A stretch of DNA of 8,896 nucleotides from Thermoplasmata archaeon (lineage in GTDB: Archaea; Thermoplasmatota; Thermoplasmata; UBA10834). Positions 1-6,567 of this stretch are shown in pieces. The first letter of the stretch is position 1; the number at the start of each line of letters is the position of its first letter. The stretch lies in contig JALHSX010000207.1 of assembly GCA_022865445.1 (NCBI GenBank), forward strand, positions 1 through 8,896, written 5' to 3'. The notes beneath the pieces were generated by a model. That model did not search any database. It saw nothing but the letters and a program-made list of their open reading frames with translations, and was not told the DNA's origin. Position numbers and translations under genes: made by a program.

Positions 1-256
1 CCACAAGGTCGGAATCGCAAAGGACTACCTCGGACAGAGGCACACCCTTGAGCACTTCAAGACAGAGCATTTCATACCTATCGTCACGGACAGATCCTCG
101 TTCGACACTTGGGTAGCCAAGGGCAGCAAGACCCTGGTCGACAGAGCTGGCGATGAGGTAAGAAGGATACTCAAGGAGCACAGAGTGGAACCTGTACGGG
201 GCGAGGTGGGCGAGACTGTAGCCAGGCTGATCAAGAAGCGCCTGAAGACCGTGTAG
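1..256 (+). CDS. mttB: Trimethylamine:corrinoid methyltransferase family protein, C-terminal fragment
   Basis: Only the last 84 codons are present (reading frame from base 2, TAG stop at 254-256). The fragment contains DYLGQRHTLEHF followed by an IPxxxDRxSFxxW segment and a charged helical tail ending RLIKKRLKTV. I recognise this from memory as the C-terminal end of the MttB/MtgB superfamily, in which enzymes move a methyl group from trimethylamine, glycine betaine or related quaternary amines to a cobalamin-binding corrinoid protein. The TIM-barrel core is outside the window, so it cannot be seen whether the protein has the in-frame amber (pyrrolysine) codon of true trimethylamine enzymes or is a non-pyrrolysine homologue. 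The substrate is therefore undecided. It ends 7 bp from the converging lrp stop codon, with no clear terminator between them. Family call is fairly sure; substrate is not. Confidence 0.8.
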   Translation, partial: HKVGIAKDYLGQRHTLEHFKTEHFIPIVTDRSSFDTWVAKGSKTLVDRAGDEVRRILKEHRVEPVRGEVGETVARLIKKRLKTV

Positions 257-263
257 TGTGCGC

Positions 264-701
264 TCACTCCTTGACCGTCGTGAAGCAAGCGGATGTCAGC
301 GTGCGCGCCACGCCCTTGACTTCGCGCAACCGGTCGATCACGAGCTTGCCGATCTCCTCCATGCTGGAACCCCTCACTTTGAGGAGCATGTCATACTCCC
401 CTGAGATCATGTGGACTTCGAAAATCCCAGGAAGGTGAGCGATGTCACCGGCGGTATCTCTCTGAGAGAGTCCTTTCTCTGGTTCGAACTGAACGAGGAT
501 GAAAGCCGTGACCCCGAGTCCGAGCTGAGCGTAATCCGGAATCGCGGTGTACTTCCTGATCACCTTCTTCTGCTCCATCTTGACGATCCTGTCATGAACA
601 GTAGCCCTCGGCATCTCGAGTTCCCTGGCGATGGCCTTGGTGGTTTTCCGAGAGTCCTTCATCAACTCCTCAAGGATATCAGAGTCCTTTTCGTCCAACA
701 T
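264..701 (-). CDS. Lrp/AsnC family transcriptional regulator
   Basis: A 145-residue protein, the normal length for a one-HTH, one-RAM-domain archaeal Lrp. Residues about 3-50 form the N-terminal winged helix-turn-helix (KDSDILEELMKDSRKT, then ARELEMPRATVHDRIVKME). A beta-hinge follows around 50-60. Residues about 63-140 form the alpha/beta ligand-binding (RAM) domain with the conserved GEYDMLLKV segment near 100. Family members form dimers to octamers, bind palindromic DNA and respond to amino acids. The ATG at 701 has no Shine-Dalgarno site before it, but a TATA-like element is centred 27 bases upstream, so a leaderless transcript beginning at or near the start codon is likely. A 29-bp palindrome covers this start and probably is the protein's own operator. 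It is divergent from an asparagine synthetase, as asnC is from asnA in E. coli, so control of asparagine or aspartate-family synthesis is an inference. The effector is unknown. Confidence 0.95.
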   Translation of the reverse strand: MLDEKDSDILEELMKDSRKTTKAIARELEMPRATVHDRIVKMEQKKVIRKYTAIPDYAQLGLGVTAFILVQFEPEKGLSQRDTAGDIAHLPGIFEVHMISGEYDMLLKVRGSSMEEIGKLVIDRLREVKGVARTLTSACFTTVKE

Positions 702-726
702 GTTCCGTCATAATGACGGAACATGT
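698..726. promoter_or_regulatory. 29-bp perfect palindrome, likely Lrp autoregulatory operator
   Basis: The left arm ACATGTTCCGTCAT (698-711) and right arm ATGACGGAACATGT (713-726) are exact inverted repeats about a single central A at 712. The lrp start codon (complement of 699-701) lies inside the left arm, and the right arm touches the lrp TATA-like element. A dimeric regulator bound here would block RNA polymerase between the TATA box and the start site. With a leaderless start at 701, most of the repeat is not transcribed, which favours a DNA operator over an RNA hairpin. Its binding by the adjacent Lrp is inferred. Confidence 0.75.
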
Positions 727-731
727 ATATC
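724..731 (-). promoter_or_regulatory. TATA box of the lrp gene
   Basis: On the minus strand the sequence reads GATATACA, centred about 27 bases upstream of the A of the lrp start codon. That is the archaeal spacing between TATA box and transcription start, so transcription should begin at or very near the ATG. It overlaps the edge of the 29-bp palindrome, and a separate 10-bp palindrome, TCAATATTGA (730-739), abuts it on the other side. Confidence 0.55.
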
Positions 732-779
732 AATATTGACGAAGTACCGAACAATAGCCGGATATTCTGTCGAAATGAT

Positions 780-788
780 GATATAATT
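780..788 (+). promoter_or_regulatory. TATA box of the asparagine synthetase gene
   Basis: GATATAATT is the most AT-rich element in this gap, preceded by a purine-rich stretch that could act as a BRE. A start about 26 bases downstream, near 810, would leave a leader of roughly 14 bases containing GGGTGA (815-820) just before the ATG at 824. The 29-bp palindrome is centred about 72 bp upstream, beyond simple promoter blocking range. Confidence 0.5.
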
Positions 789-823
789 AGCTCGCGTGTC
801 CGTCTTCTCTCCAAGGGTGAGAT

Positions 824-1744
824 ATGCACGACGCGGTCTCGCACATAAGATCTGAGAAGCTCACGAACATCCTCTCCGTACAGAGCGCAGCACTGAAGGC
901 GATCCACGACTACATGTACGATCATGATGTGGTCCAGGCAATGCCGATAATCCTCTCGCCAGAGACGGATCCCCTGAACCATCCGCACTTCGACGCGTCG
1001 GTTGTGTACTACGGCCAGAAACTGCACATGACCAAGAGTATGATCCTTCACAAGCAGCTCTCGCTCCTGAACGATGGCGTGGACAAGATATACTTCATGT
1101 CGCCGAACGTTCGGCTGGAGGAAGGCCACCTCAAGGAATCTGGTAGACATCTTTTCGAATTCACACAGGTCGACATAGAGCTCAAGAACAAGACCAAGAA
1201 GGACTTCGTTAAGTTCGTGGACGGATTGATTGTCTACGTTTTCAGATTCGTAAAGAGAGAGTGCTCAGATGAGCTGAAAGCGCTCAACAGGGTTCTTGCC
1301 GCCCCGAAACTCCCCTTGAGAATCTACGAATCCGAGGACCTGAAAACGAAGTATGGCGAGAATTTCGAGAGCATCGTGTCGGAGAAGGCCAAGGATCCCT
1401 TCTGGATAATGAACTTCAAAAGGGAGTTCTACGACAGAGAGGACAAGAAGAGAAGAGGGTACTACCACAACTACGATATGCTCTGGCCTGAGGGATATGG
1501 CGAAGCTCTCTCTGGAGGGGAGAGAGAATGGGAACACGAGGAGATAGTCAGGAAAATGAACGAGAGAAAGACGGACCTCTCCAGGTATGACATGTATCTC
1601 AAGGTATCGAGCCAGGGCCTGATTCCGAAGACGGTGGGTGGAGGGCTCGGAATCGAGAGAATGGTCCGGTTCCTGACCGGGCAGAAGCACATCCGGGATG
1701 TCACTCTATTCCCCAGAGTGCCTGGGGAGAAGATTGTATTCTAG
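824..1744 (+). CDS. asnA: Asparagine synthetase A, archaeal AsnRS-related type (AS-AR)
   Basis: This 306-residue protein has the class II aminoacyl-tRNA synthetase catalytic core but no N-terminal anticodon-binding OB domain, which makes it too short to be AsnRS or AspRS. Motif 2 lies in the GRHLFEFTQVDIEL segment (about 107-120). Motif 3 is GGGLGIERMVRF (about 272-283), followed by HIRDVTLFPRVPG. PFWIMNFKREFYDRE and LSGGEREWEHE closely match what I remember of the Pyrococcus abyssi AS-AR enzyme, which makes asparagine from aspartate, ATP and ammonia through aspartyl-AMP. The enzyme is cytosolic. The start at 824 is preceded by GGGTGA and a TATA box. It is divergent from an Lrp/AsnC regulator and ends 15 bp from the convergent homoserine kinase stop. 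The less likely alternative is a truncated AsnRS paralogue without synthetase activity. The asnA symbol is by function; the bacterial AsnA protein is a distinct member of the wider class II fold. Confidence 0.9.
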   Translation: MHDAVSHIRSEKLTNILSVQSAALKAIHDYMYDHDVVQAMPIILSPETDPLNHPHFDASVVYYGQKLHMTKSMILHKQLSLLNDGVDKIYFMSPNVRLEEGHLKESGRHLFEFTQVDIELKNKTKKDFVKFVDGLIVYVFRFVKRECSDELKALNRVLAAPKLPLRIYESEDLKTKYGENFESIVSEKAKDPFWIMNFKREFYDREDKKRRGYYHNYDMLWPEGYGEALSGGEREWEHEEIVRKMNERKTDLSRYDMYLKVSSQGLIPKTVGGGLGIERMVRFLTGQKHIRDVTLFPRVPGEKIVF

Positions 1745-1759
1745 GAGCGGCCAAAGTCC

Positions 1760-2686
1760 TCAGCCAATGCTCTCAACTTTCGCACCAGGACCGGGCACAG
1801 TAATGAACGATTCGGCTCTTAGGCCAGCCGCCTTCCTGAAAGCTTCGACCATCGCCCTCCTTATCGAGGCTGCCCTGCCCTGCGCGATTGCGAACACTGC
1901 TGGTCCGGAGCCCCCGATCGAGACTCCGTATGCGCCTGCCTTGAGCGCGCTTTCGCGCACAGCTTCATAGCCTGGTACGAGTCGGATCCTGTAGGGAAGC
2001 GCGAGTCTGTCATCCAGATAGGACCCTATCATCCTCACATTGCGTTTCATCATTGCGTGGAGCATCCCAGATGCCCAGCCCAAGTTGCACACAGCATCAC
2101 TGATCGCAATCGAGGTCGGAAGAATCTCTCGAGCTCTCCTCGTCTCGACCGAGATTTCGGGTATAGCCACGATTATCTGGAACCTTGGAGGTCTTATCTG
2201 GATGATGGTTCTGGTCTTGAGATCTGAAACTACGGTGAAACCCCCATAGATTGCAGCAGAGACGTTGTCAAAGTGCCGGGAGCCCGACACGAGTTCTTCC
2301 CCCATCGCGGATGCTTCGAGAATGACCTCCTTGTTCCGGATTCCAAGTAGGGCGGCCATCGCCAACGCACCACCGGCTGATGACGCCGCGCTGCTGCCAA
2401 TACCACTTCCGGGTTTCATGCCCTTTCTGATGGTCATCGAGAACCCCGCGTCAGCGTGTCCACACAGCTCCGCGAGTCTCATCGCTGCGTATGAGGCTGT
2501 GTTCTGATCCGGCCTGTTGGGGAGCTTGTATTTCCCGAGAATCCTCACCTCGTGCCTGCCTTTCGGGAGCCTTCGGACCGCAATCCTGTCGCAAGGGGAC
2601 TCCAGACAAAGTCCGAACGAATCGAAACCCGGACCGAAGTTTGCTATGGTAGCGGGGGATGAAACCAGCGCTCTCTCGCACGGCAT
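1760..2686 (-). CDS. thrB: Homoserine kinase
   Basis: A GHMP-superfamily kinase of 308 residues that phosphorylates homoserine with ATP to O-phosphohomoserine, the substrate of threonine synthase. N-terminal SSPATIANFGPGFDSFGLCL (residues 9-28) is the usual homoserine kinase opening. KPGSGIGSSAASS (91-103) is the ATP phosphate-binding GHMP motif. RHFDNVSAAIYGG (137-149) and GVSIGGSGPAVFA (254-266) are the other conserved blocks. I chose the ATG at 2686 because AGGTG (2693-2697) sits six bases before it. A GTG three codons earlier (2695) lies inside that Shine-Dalgarno site and is less likely. It has its own promoter and is divergent from the threonine synthase operon, although it acts in the same pathway between two of that operon's enzymes. 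It converges with the asparagine synthetase gene. Length and motifs are normal and the call is secure. Confidence 0.95.
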   Translation of the reverse strand: MPCERALVSSPATIANFGPGFDSFGLCLESPCDRIAVRRLPKGRHEVRILGKYKLPNRPDQNTASYAAMRLAELCGHADAGFSMTIRKGMKPGSGIGSSAASSAGGALAMAALLGIRNKEVILEASAMGEELVSGSRHFDNVSAAIYGGFTVVSDLKTRTIIQIRPPRFQIIVAIPEISVETRRAREILPTSIAISDAVCNLGWASGMLHAMMKRNVRMIGSYLDDRLALPYRIRLVPGYEAVRESALKAGAYGVSIGGSGPAVFAIAQGRAASIRRAMVEAFRKAAGLRAESFITVPGPGAKVESIG

Positions 2687-2721
2687 TTCTCGCACCTGGC
2701 TGCATGGGCATGGTCTGCTCG

Positions 2722-2729
2722 AATATTAA
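2722..2729 (-). promoter_or_regulatory. TATA box of homoserine kinase gene
   Basis: The minus strand reads TTAATATT here. Transcription would start about 26 bases downstream near 2700, leaving a leader of about 14 bases that holds the AGGTG ribosome site (2693-2697) ahead of the ATG at 2686. The spacing supports the choice of that ATG over the upstream GTG. Confidence 0.5.
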
Positions 2730-2829
2730 GGTACTCCGAAGGGAGATTCATGGACAGAATTGTGCAACACAGACGATGCCAGATATCGCCTTGAATCCTA
2801 CGCCAGTACCATCCAGCTGTGCGAAGGGC

Positions 2830-2836
2830 TTATATT
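2830..2836 (+). promoter_or_regulatory. TATA box of the threonine synthase operon
   Basis: TTATATT is centred about 41 bases before the chosen ATG at 2874. Transcription would start near 2858, giving a leader of about 16 bases with GGTG (2862-2865) as ribosome site. Because this element lies inside the longer possible reading frame that opens at 2760, it argues that the extra 38 codons are not translated. This is probably the main promoter for the four downstream genes. Confidence 0.55.
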
Positions 2837-2873
2837 GCCACTAATCATAGCAGGCGCACTCGGTGGGGAAGCT

Positions 2874-4106
2874 ATGGCTGCTTCGTTCGAGATGAGATGC
2901 ATTGAGTGTGGCAAGGCCCACGACATGACTAGGCCTGCCTATGCATGCACGGACTGCGGCAACCTTCTCGAGATTGCTTTGAATCGTAACGCCGCTCTCG
3001 ACCGGCTCTCAAAGGTCGATTGGAAGAGAAGGCCCATCTCTGTCTGGAGGTACAAGGAACTGATTCCAGTCGGGGGAAAGGCTGAATTGTTCTCACTGAA
3101 TGAAGGGGGCACGCCTCTCCTCGAGTGTCACAACCTTGCGGACGAGCTCGGGATGAAGAGCCTGAGAGTCAAGTTCGATGGTATGAACCCCACCGGATCC
3201 TTCAAAGACAGAGGAATGACCGTGGGCATCACCAAAGCCAAGGAACTCGGCATGAAGACTGTGGCTTGTGCGTCCACTGGTAACACATCAGCCTCATTGG
3301 CAGCATATGCAGGTCTCGCGGGATTGAAATGCGTGGTCCTGATTCCCGAAGGAAAGGTTGCTCTTGGAAAGCTCGCGCAGGCGATGATGCACGGTGCGAC
3401 CGTTGTCACTGTGAAAGGCAACTTCGATCAAGCGCTTGACATCGTAATGAAGGCGTCCGGGAAACTGGGCATGTACGTGCTGAACTCGGTGAATCCATTC
3501 CGACTGGAAGGACAGAAGACCGCCGCATTCGAGATAAGCGACCAGATGAACGGTGCAAGTCCGGACTACCTCTACATTCCCGTCGGCAATGGAGGCAACT
3601 CCGCTGCGTATTGGAAGGGTTTTGCGGAGTACGAGTCTCTAGGATTGACGAAGGGGCTTCCCATCTTCAGAGGTATCCAGGCGGAGGGCTCGGCGCCAAT
3701 TGCTCACATGTTCGAGAGCAATGCGCGGGAATTGTCGCCGGTGCAGAAACCAGAAACCGTCGCGACGGCCATCAGGATAGGCAATCCTGCGAACTGGAAA
3801 AAGACCGTGAGAGCCGTCAAGGAGTCGGGTGGGAGCGTATCCACTGTCACAGATGGTCAGATCCTCGAAGCACAGAAGAACCTCGCCAAGAAAGAGGGGA
3901 TATTCGCTGAGCCCGCCGGAGCTGCAGCTCTCGCCGGTCTGATTAAGGATATCGAAGCCGGCGAGATCGACAGGACCTCCAGCGTCGTCTGCGTCTCGAC
4001 CGGACACGGCTTGAAGGACCCCGATGTAGCGATATCTCAGAGCGCCAAGCCAAGAACGATCGAGGCATCTCTCGACGCGCTGCAGAAGCTTCTGGGGGGC
4101 GACTGA
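2874..4106 (+). CDS. thrC: Threonine synthase
   Basis: A PLP-dependent fold-type II enzyme of 410 residues converting O-phosphohomoserine to threonine and phosphate. An N-terminal zinc-ribbon-like knuckle has Cys9, Cys12, Cys25 and Cys28 in two CxxC pairs, common in archaeal-type threonine synthases. NPTGSFKDRGMT carries the Schiff-base lysine, Lys111. ACASTGNTSASLAAYAG (131-147) and the GNGGN phosphate-binding loop (238-242) complete the cofactor site, and STGHGLKD (376-383) is the conserved C-terminal block. The frame is open from 2760, but I start at the ATG at 2874: GGTG lies before it, the four-cysteine knuckle begins just after it, and the likely TATA box is at 2830-2836. It is first in the operon; homoserine dehydrogenase starts one base after its stop codon. 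Related dehydratases share the fold, but the neighbours and motifs support threonine synthase. Confidence 0.96.
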   Translation: MAASFEMRCIECGKAHDMTRPAYACTDCGNLLEIALNRNAALDRLSKVDWKRRPISVWRYKELIPVGGKAELFSLNEGGTPLLECHNLADELGMKSLRVKFDGMNPTGSFKDRGMTVGITKAKELGMKTVACASTGNTSASLAAYAGLAGLKCVVLIPEGKVALGKLAQAMMHGATVVTVKGNFDQALDIVMKASGKLGMYVLNSVNPFRLEGQKTAAFEISDQMNGASPDYLYIPVGNGGNSAAYWKGFAEYESLGLTKGLPIFRGIQAEGSAPIAHMFESNARELSPVQKPETVATAIRIGNPANWKKTVRAVKESGGSVSTVTDGQILEAQKNLAKKEGIFAEPAGAAALAGLIKDIEAGEIDRTSSVVCVSTGHGLKDPDVAISQSAKPRTIEASLDALQKLLGGD

Positions 4107-4107
4107 G

Positions 4108-5124
4108 ATGAGGGTGCTCCTGGTCGGATTTGGAGTGGTCAGTCAAAGCTTTGCCGAGCTTGTGGATCACGAGGCGAAGAAGCTGGATCACGATTACGGC
4201 CTTCGACCGAAGATAGTGGGCATTGTCGATAGAAAAGGGGCAGCCATCTCACCAGCAGGTGTCGATGTCAAGAAGGCACTCAACTCGAAGAAACGAAGCG
4301 GAACACTGGAAGGCCTTGGACATGAAGTCTATCATGAAGGGAGGACTGGGATTGATGCGATCAAGGACGTCGAATGTGAGGTCGTTATCGAAGCCACCCC
4401 AACCGAGCTCACGAAAGGCGAACCTGGCCTCAGCCACGTCAAGACCGCCATGATGGAAGGGCGACACGTCATCTGCACGAACAAGGGGCCGCTCGCAATA
4501 GCTATGCCGGCATTGATCGAGCTGGCCCACCACAATGGCGTTGTGTTCAAGTTCAGCGGGACCGTAGGAGGAGGAACTCCCATTCTGGACTTTGCGAAGA
4601 AGTGCCTCGAGGGCAGCAAGATCAAGTCAATTAGCGGAATCCTCAACGGGACGTCCAACTACGTCCTAAGCAAGATGACCGCAGAAGGAGTCGCGATGAA
4701 GGAAGCACTTGCGGAGGCGCAAAGGCTCGGATATGCTGAAGCCGATCCGACCTACGATGTCGGTGGATTCGACACTGCCTGCAAGTTGGTCATCACCTCG
4801 AACTTTGTTTTGGGAACGAGTATGTCCATCAGGGACCTCGATATCAAGGGCATAGCTGAGGTCTCCAAGAGTGATATTGAGGGGGCGAGAATGAGGGGAA
4901 ACGTGATCAAACTCATAGGCAAAGTTGAGAAAGCAGCGAGGGTGGCGCCCCAAGAGATCCCCATGACCCACCCTCTCAATGTCAGCGGAACATTCAACGC
5001 GGTGTCGTTCGACACCTATCCAGCGGGAGAGATAACCCTAGTCGGAAAGGGGGCTGGGGGAAAGGAAACCGCAAGCTCAGTACTTAGAGATCTGATAGAG
5101 GTAAGGAGGACTTTCGCCCGATAG
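4108..5124 (+). CDS. hom: Homoserine dehydrogenase
   Basis: A monofunctional NAD(P)H-dependent enzyme of 338 residues that reduces aspartate-4-semialdehyde to homoserine. The N-terminal Rossmann motif is GFGVVSQSF (7-15). NKGPLA (125-130) contains the conserved Lys126. GTVGGGTPILDF (151-162) and GILNGTSNYVLSKM (177-190) are family signatures. EADPTYDVGGFDTACK (211-226) provides Glu211, Asp217, Asp222 and Lys226, which I align with the active-site residues described in the yeast enzyme. There is no C-terminal ACT domain, so threonine feedback through that route is not expected here; feedback more likely acts on the aspartate kinase downstream. The ATG follows the threonine synthase stop by one base, with only a G-run (4094-4099) as a possible ribosome site, so translational coupling is likely. 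Aspartate-semialdehyde dehydrogenase, which supplies the substrate, is not in the window. Confidence 0.96.
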   Translation: MRVLLVGFGVVSQSFAELVDHEAKKLDHDYGLRPKIVGIVDRKGAAISPAGVDVKKALNSKKRSGTLEGLGHEVYHEGRTGIDAIKDVECEVVIEATPTELTKGEPGLSHVKTAMMEGRHVICTNKGPLAIAMPALIELAHHNGVVFKFSGTVGGGTPILDFAKKCLEGSKIKSISGILNGTSNYVLSKMTAEGVAMKEALAEAQRLGYAEADPTYDVGGFDTACKLVITSNFVLGTSMSIRDLDIKGIAEVSKSDIEGARMRGNVIKLIGKVEKAARVAPQEIPMTHPLNVSGTFNAVSFDTYPAGEITLVGKGAGGKETASSVLRDLIEVRRTFAR

Positions 5125-5139
5125 GTATTTTTGTCGGGC
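5116..5139 (+). repeat. Small inverted repeat spanning the hom stop codon
   Basis: GCCCGA (5116-5121) and TCGGGC (5134-5139) can pair as a six-base GC-rich stem with a 12-base loop that holds the hom TAG stop and five T residues. It falls in the widest internal gap of the operon, just before aspartate kinase. It could be a weak pause or processing site, but such a short stem may be chance. Confidence 0.25.
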
Positions 5140-5161
5140 TCGGAATCGGGTAGGTCCAAGC

Positions 5162-6565
5162 ATGAAAATCGTAATGAAATTTGGCGGGGTTAGCATCGCA
5201 GACGGCGACGGGCTGAGAAGAGTCGGAACCATCGTGAAGAAGTTTCACAAAGATGGTCACAAGCTCGTCATCGTCACGTCCGCTATGCACAATATGACGG
5301 ACTCGCTTTCGGAGATCGCAAAAAGGGCAAGCAGAGGGGACAAGAAGGCGGTTCACGACTTCAGGGACGCCGTTCAGGCCAGGCACAAGAAAGCTGCCGA
5401 AGCAGCAATAATGGACGAGCACGTCCTCACGAGAACGATCGCCTCGATGGATGCCCGGGTCGACGAACTGAACAATATACTCCTCGGCATCGCGCATATC
5501 GGCGAACTCACGCCGCGATCCAAGGACTTTGTGATTGGATACGGCGAGAAACTGTCCGCTCCTCTGGTTCAGGGAGTCCTGGAGGACCTCGGAATCACAT
5601 CGAAGGCTCTGACAGGGGGCGAGGCTGGGATTGTCACGGATGATCGATTCGGCGACGCCGCACCTCTCATGAATGTAACAACCCACCAAGTGAGACAGGC
5701 GCTGGATCCTCTGCTAGAGGAGGGGATCGTCCCCGTAATCAGCGGATTCATCGCTTCCACGCAAGAAGGGGTTCAGACGACTCTTGGCCGAGGGGGCTCG
5801 GACTACACTGCATCGATCATCGGTGCTGCAATCAAAGCAGATGAAGTGTGGGCGTGGAAGGACGTGGACGGACTCATGACGGCCAACCCCAAGATCGTCA
5901 AGTCTGCGAAGATGATCCAAGAAATCTCCTTCGCCGAGGCGATGGAGCTTGCGCACTTCGGCGCAGAGGTCGTCCACCCGAAGGCGCTGGAATGCGCTGC
6001 CAAATACCTGCGTCCTTTCAGGGTGAAGAGCCTCCACGATCCAGAGGGCAAGGGAACCATCATCCAAAGTGAGGTGAAGGTGAAGGCGGGGAATGTCGTG
6101 AAGGCAATCACGAACATAAACGATGTGAGCCTTATCACCGTGAGCGGCGCGAGCATGGTCGGAACACCTAGGCTCGCAGCCAAAGTGCTTCAGATCCTAA
6201 CAGACGAGGACATAGACGTGCTTATGATTTCGCAGAGTTCATCAGAGGAGAGCATTACGCTCGCGATACCGAAGGCGAGCGGCGCGAATGCTCAGAATGC
6301 GCTGGAACTATCCCTCCTGGGCTCCAAGCAGGTGAGAGAAGTTGCGATAGAAGATGGTCTCAGCATAGTTGCAGTCGTGGGAGCGGGCATGAAGGGCACA
6401 CCCGGGGTCGCCGCGCGCGTATTCGGCACGATGGCCGGGAACGAAGTTAACATCCGCGCAATCGCTCAGGGCTCGTCCGAACTGAACATATCATTCATAA
6501 TCAAGAAAGTGGACGCCAAGAAGGCTGTAGAGGCATTGCACGCCGATTTCAAACTTGGTGAATGA
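5162..6565 (+). CDS. lysC: Aspartate kinase (monofunctional, two ACT domains)
   Basis: A 467-residue kinase phosphorylating aspartate to 4-phosphoaspartate, the entry step to lysine, threonine and methionine. The amino acid kinase domain occupies about 1-300, with KFGG (6-9) at the nucleotide site, GYGEK (126-130) and TLGRGGSD (207-214). Two ACT domains follow, about 315-390 (SGASMVGTPRLAAK) and 398-465 (VGAGMKGTPGVAARVFG), which in this family form the allosteric site for lysine and/or threonine. It is not fused to homoserine dehydrogenase. Which amino acid inhibits it cannot be told by eye; its place beside threonine genes suggests threonine. AGGT (5152-5155) precedes the ATG by six bases. 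The gap to hom is 37 bp, larger than the others in this operon, with no good TATA box of its own. Its TGA overlaps a possible ATG of the next gene. thrA is sometimes used as the symbol. Confidence 0.96.
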   Translation: MKIVMKFGGVSIADGDGLRRVGTIVKKFHKDGHKLVIVTSAMHNMTDSLSEIAKRASRGDKKAVHDFRDAVQARHKKAAEAAIMDEHVLTRTIASMDARVDELNNILLGIAHIGELTPRSKDFVIGYGEKLSAPLVQGVLEDLGITSKALTGGEAGIVTDDRFGDAAPLMNVTTHQVRQALDPLLEEGIVPVISGFIASTQEGVQTTLGRGGSDYTASIIGAAIKADEVWAWKDVDGLMTANPKIVKSAKMIQEISFAEAMELAHFGAEVVHPKALECAAKYLRPFRVKSLHDPEGKGTIIQSEVKVKAGNVVKAITNINDVSLITVSGASMVGTPRLAAKVLQILTDEDIDVLMISQSSSEESITLAIPKASGANAQNALELSLLGSKQVREVAIEDGLSIVAVVGAGMKGTPGVAARVFGTMAGNEVNIRAIAQGSSELNISFIIKKVDAKKAVEALHADFKLGE

Positions 6566-6567
6566 GC

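Noticed and set aside
698..726. RNA hairpin or transcription terminator instead of an operator
   Set aside because: There is no T-run after it, it straddles a start codon, and with the inferred leaderless start most of it would not be transcribed.
662..1150. 162-codon minus-strand frame across the lrp-asnA gap and the start of the asparagine synthetase
   Set aside because: It is antisense to a well-conserved enzyme, overlaps the lrp promoter and palindrome, and its product shows no recognisable domain.
824..1744. Asparaginyl- or aspartyl-tRNA synthetase
   Set aside because: The class II core is present, but the N-terminal anticodon-binding domain is absent, and the sequence matches the remembered AS-AR asparagine synthetase throughout.
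1745..1759. Bidirectional terminator between the convergent asparagine synthetase and homoserine kinase genes
   Set aside because: The gap is only 15 bases, with neither a T-tract nor a hairpin visible.
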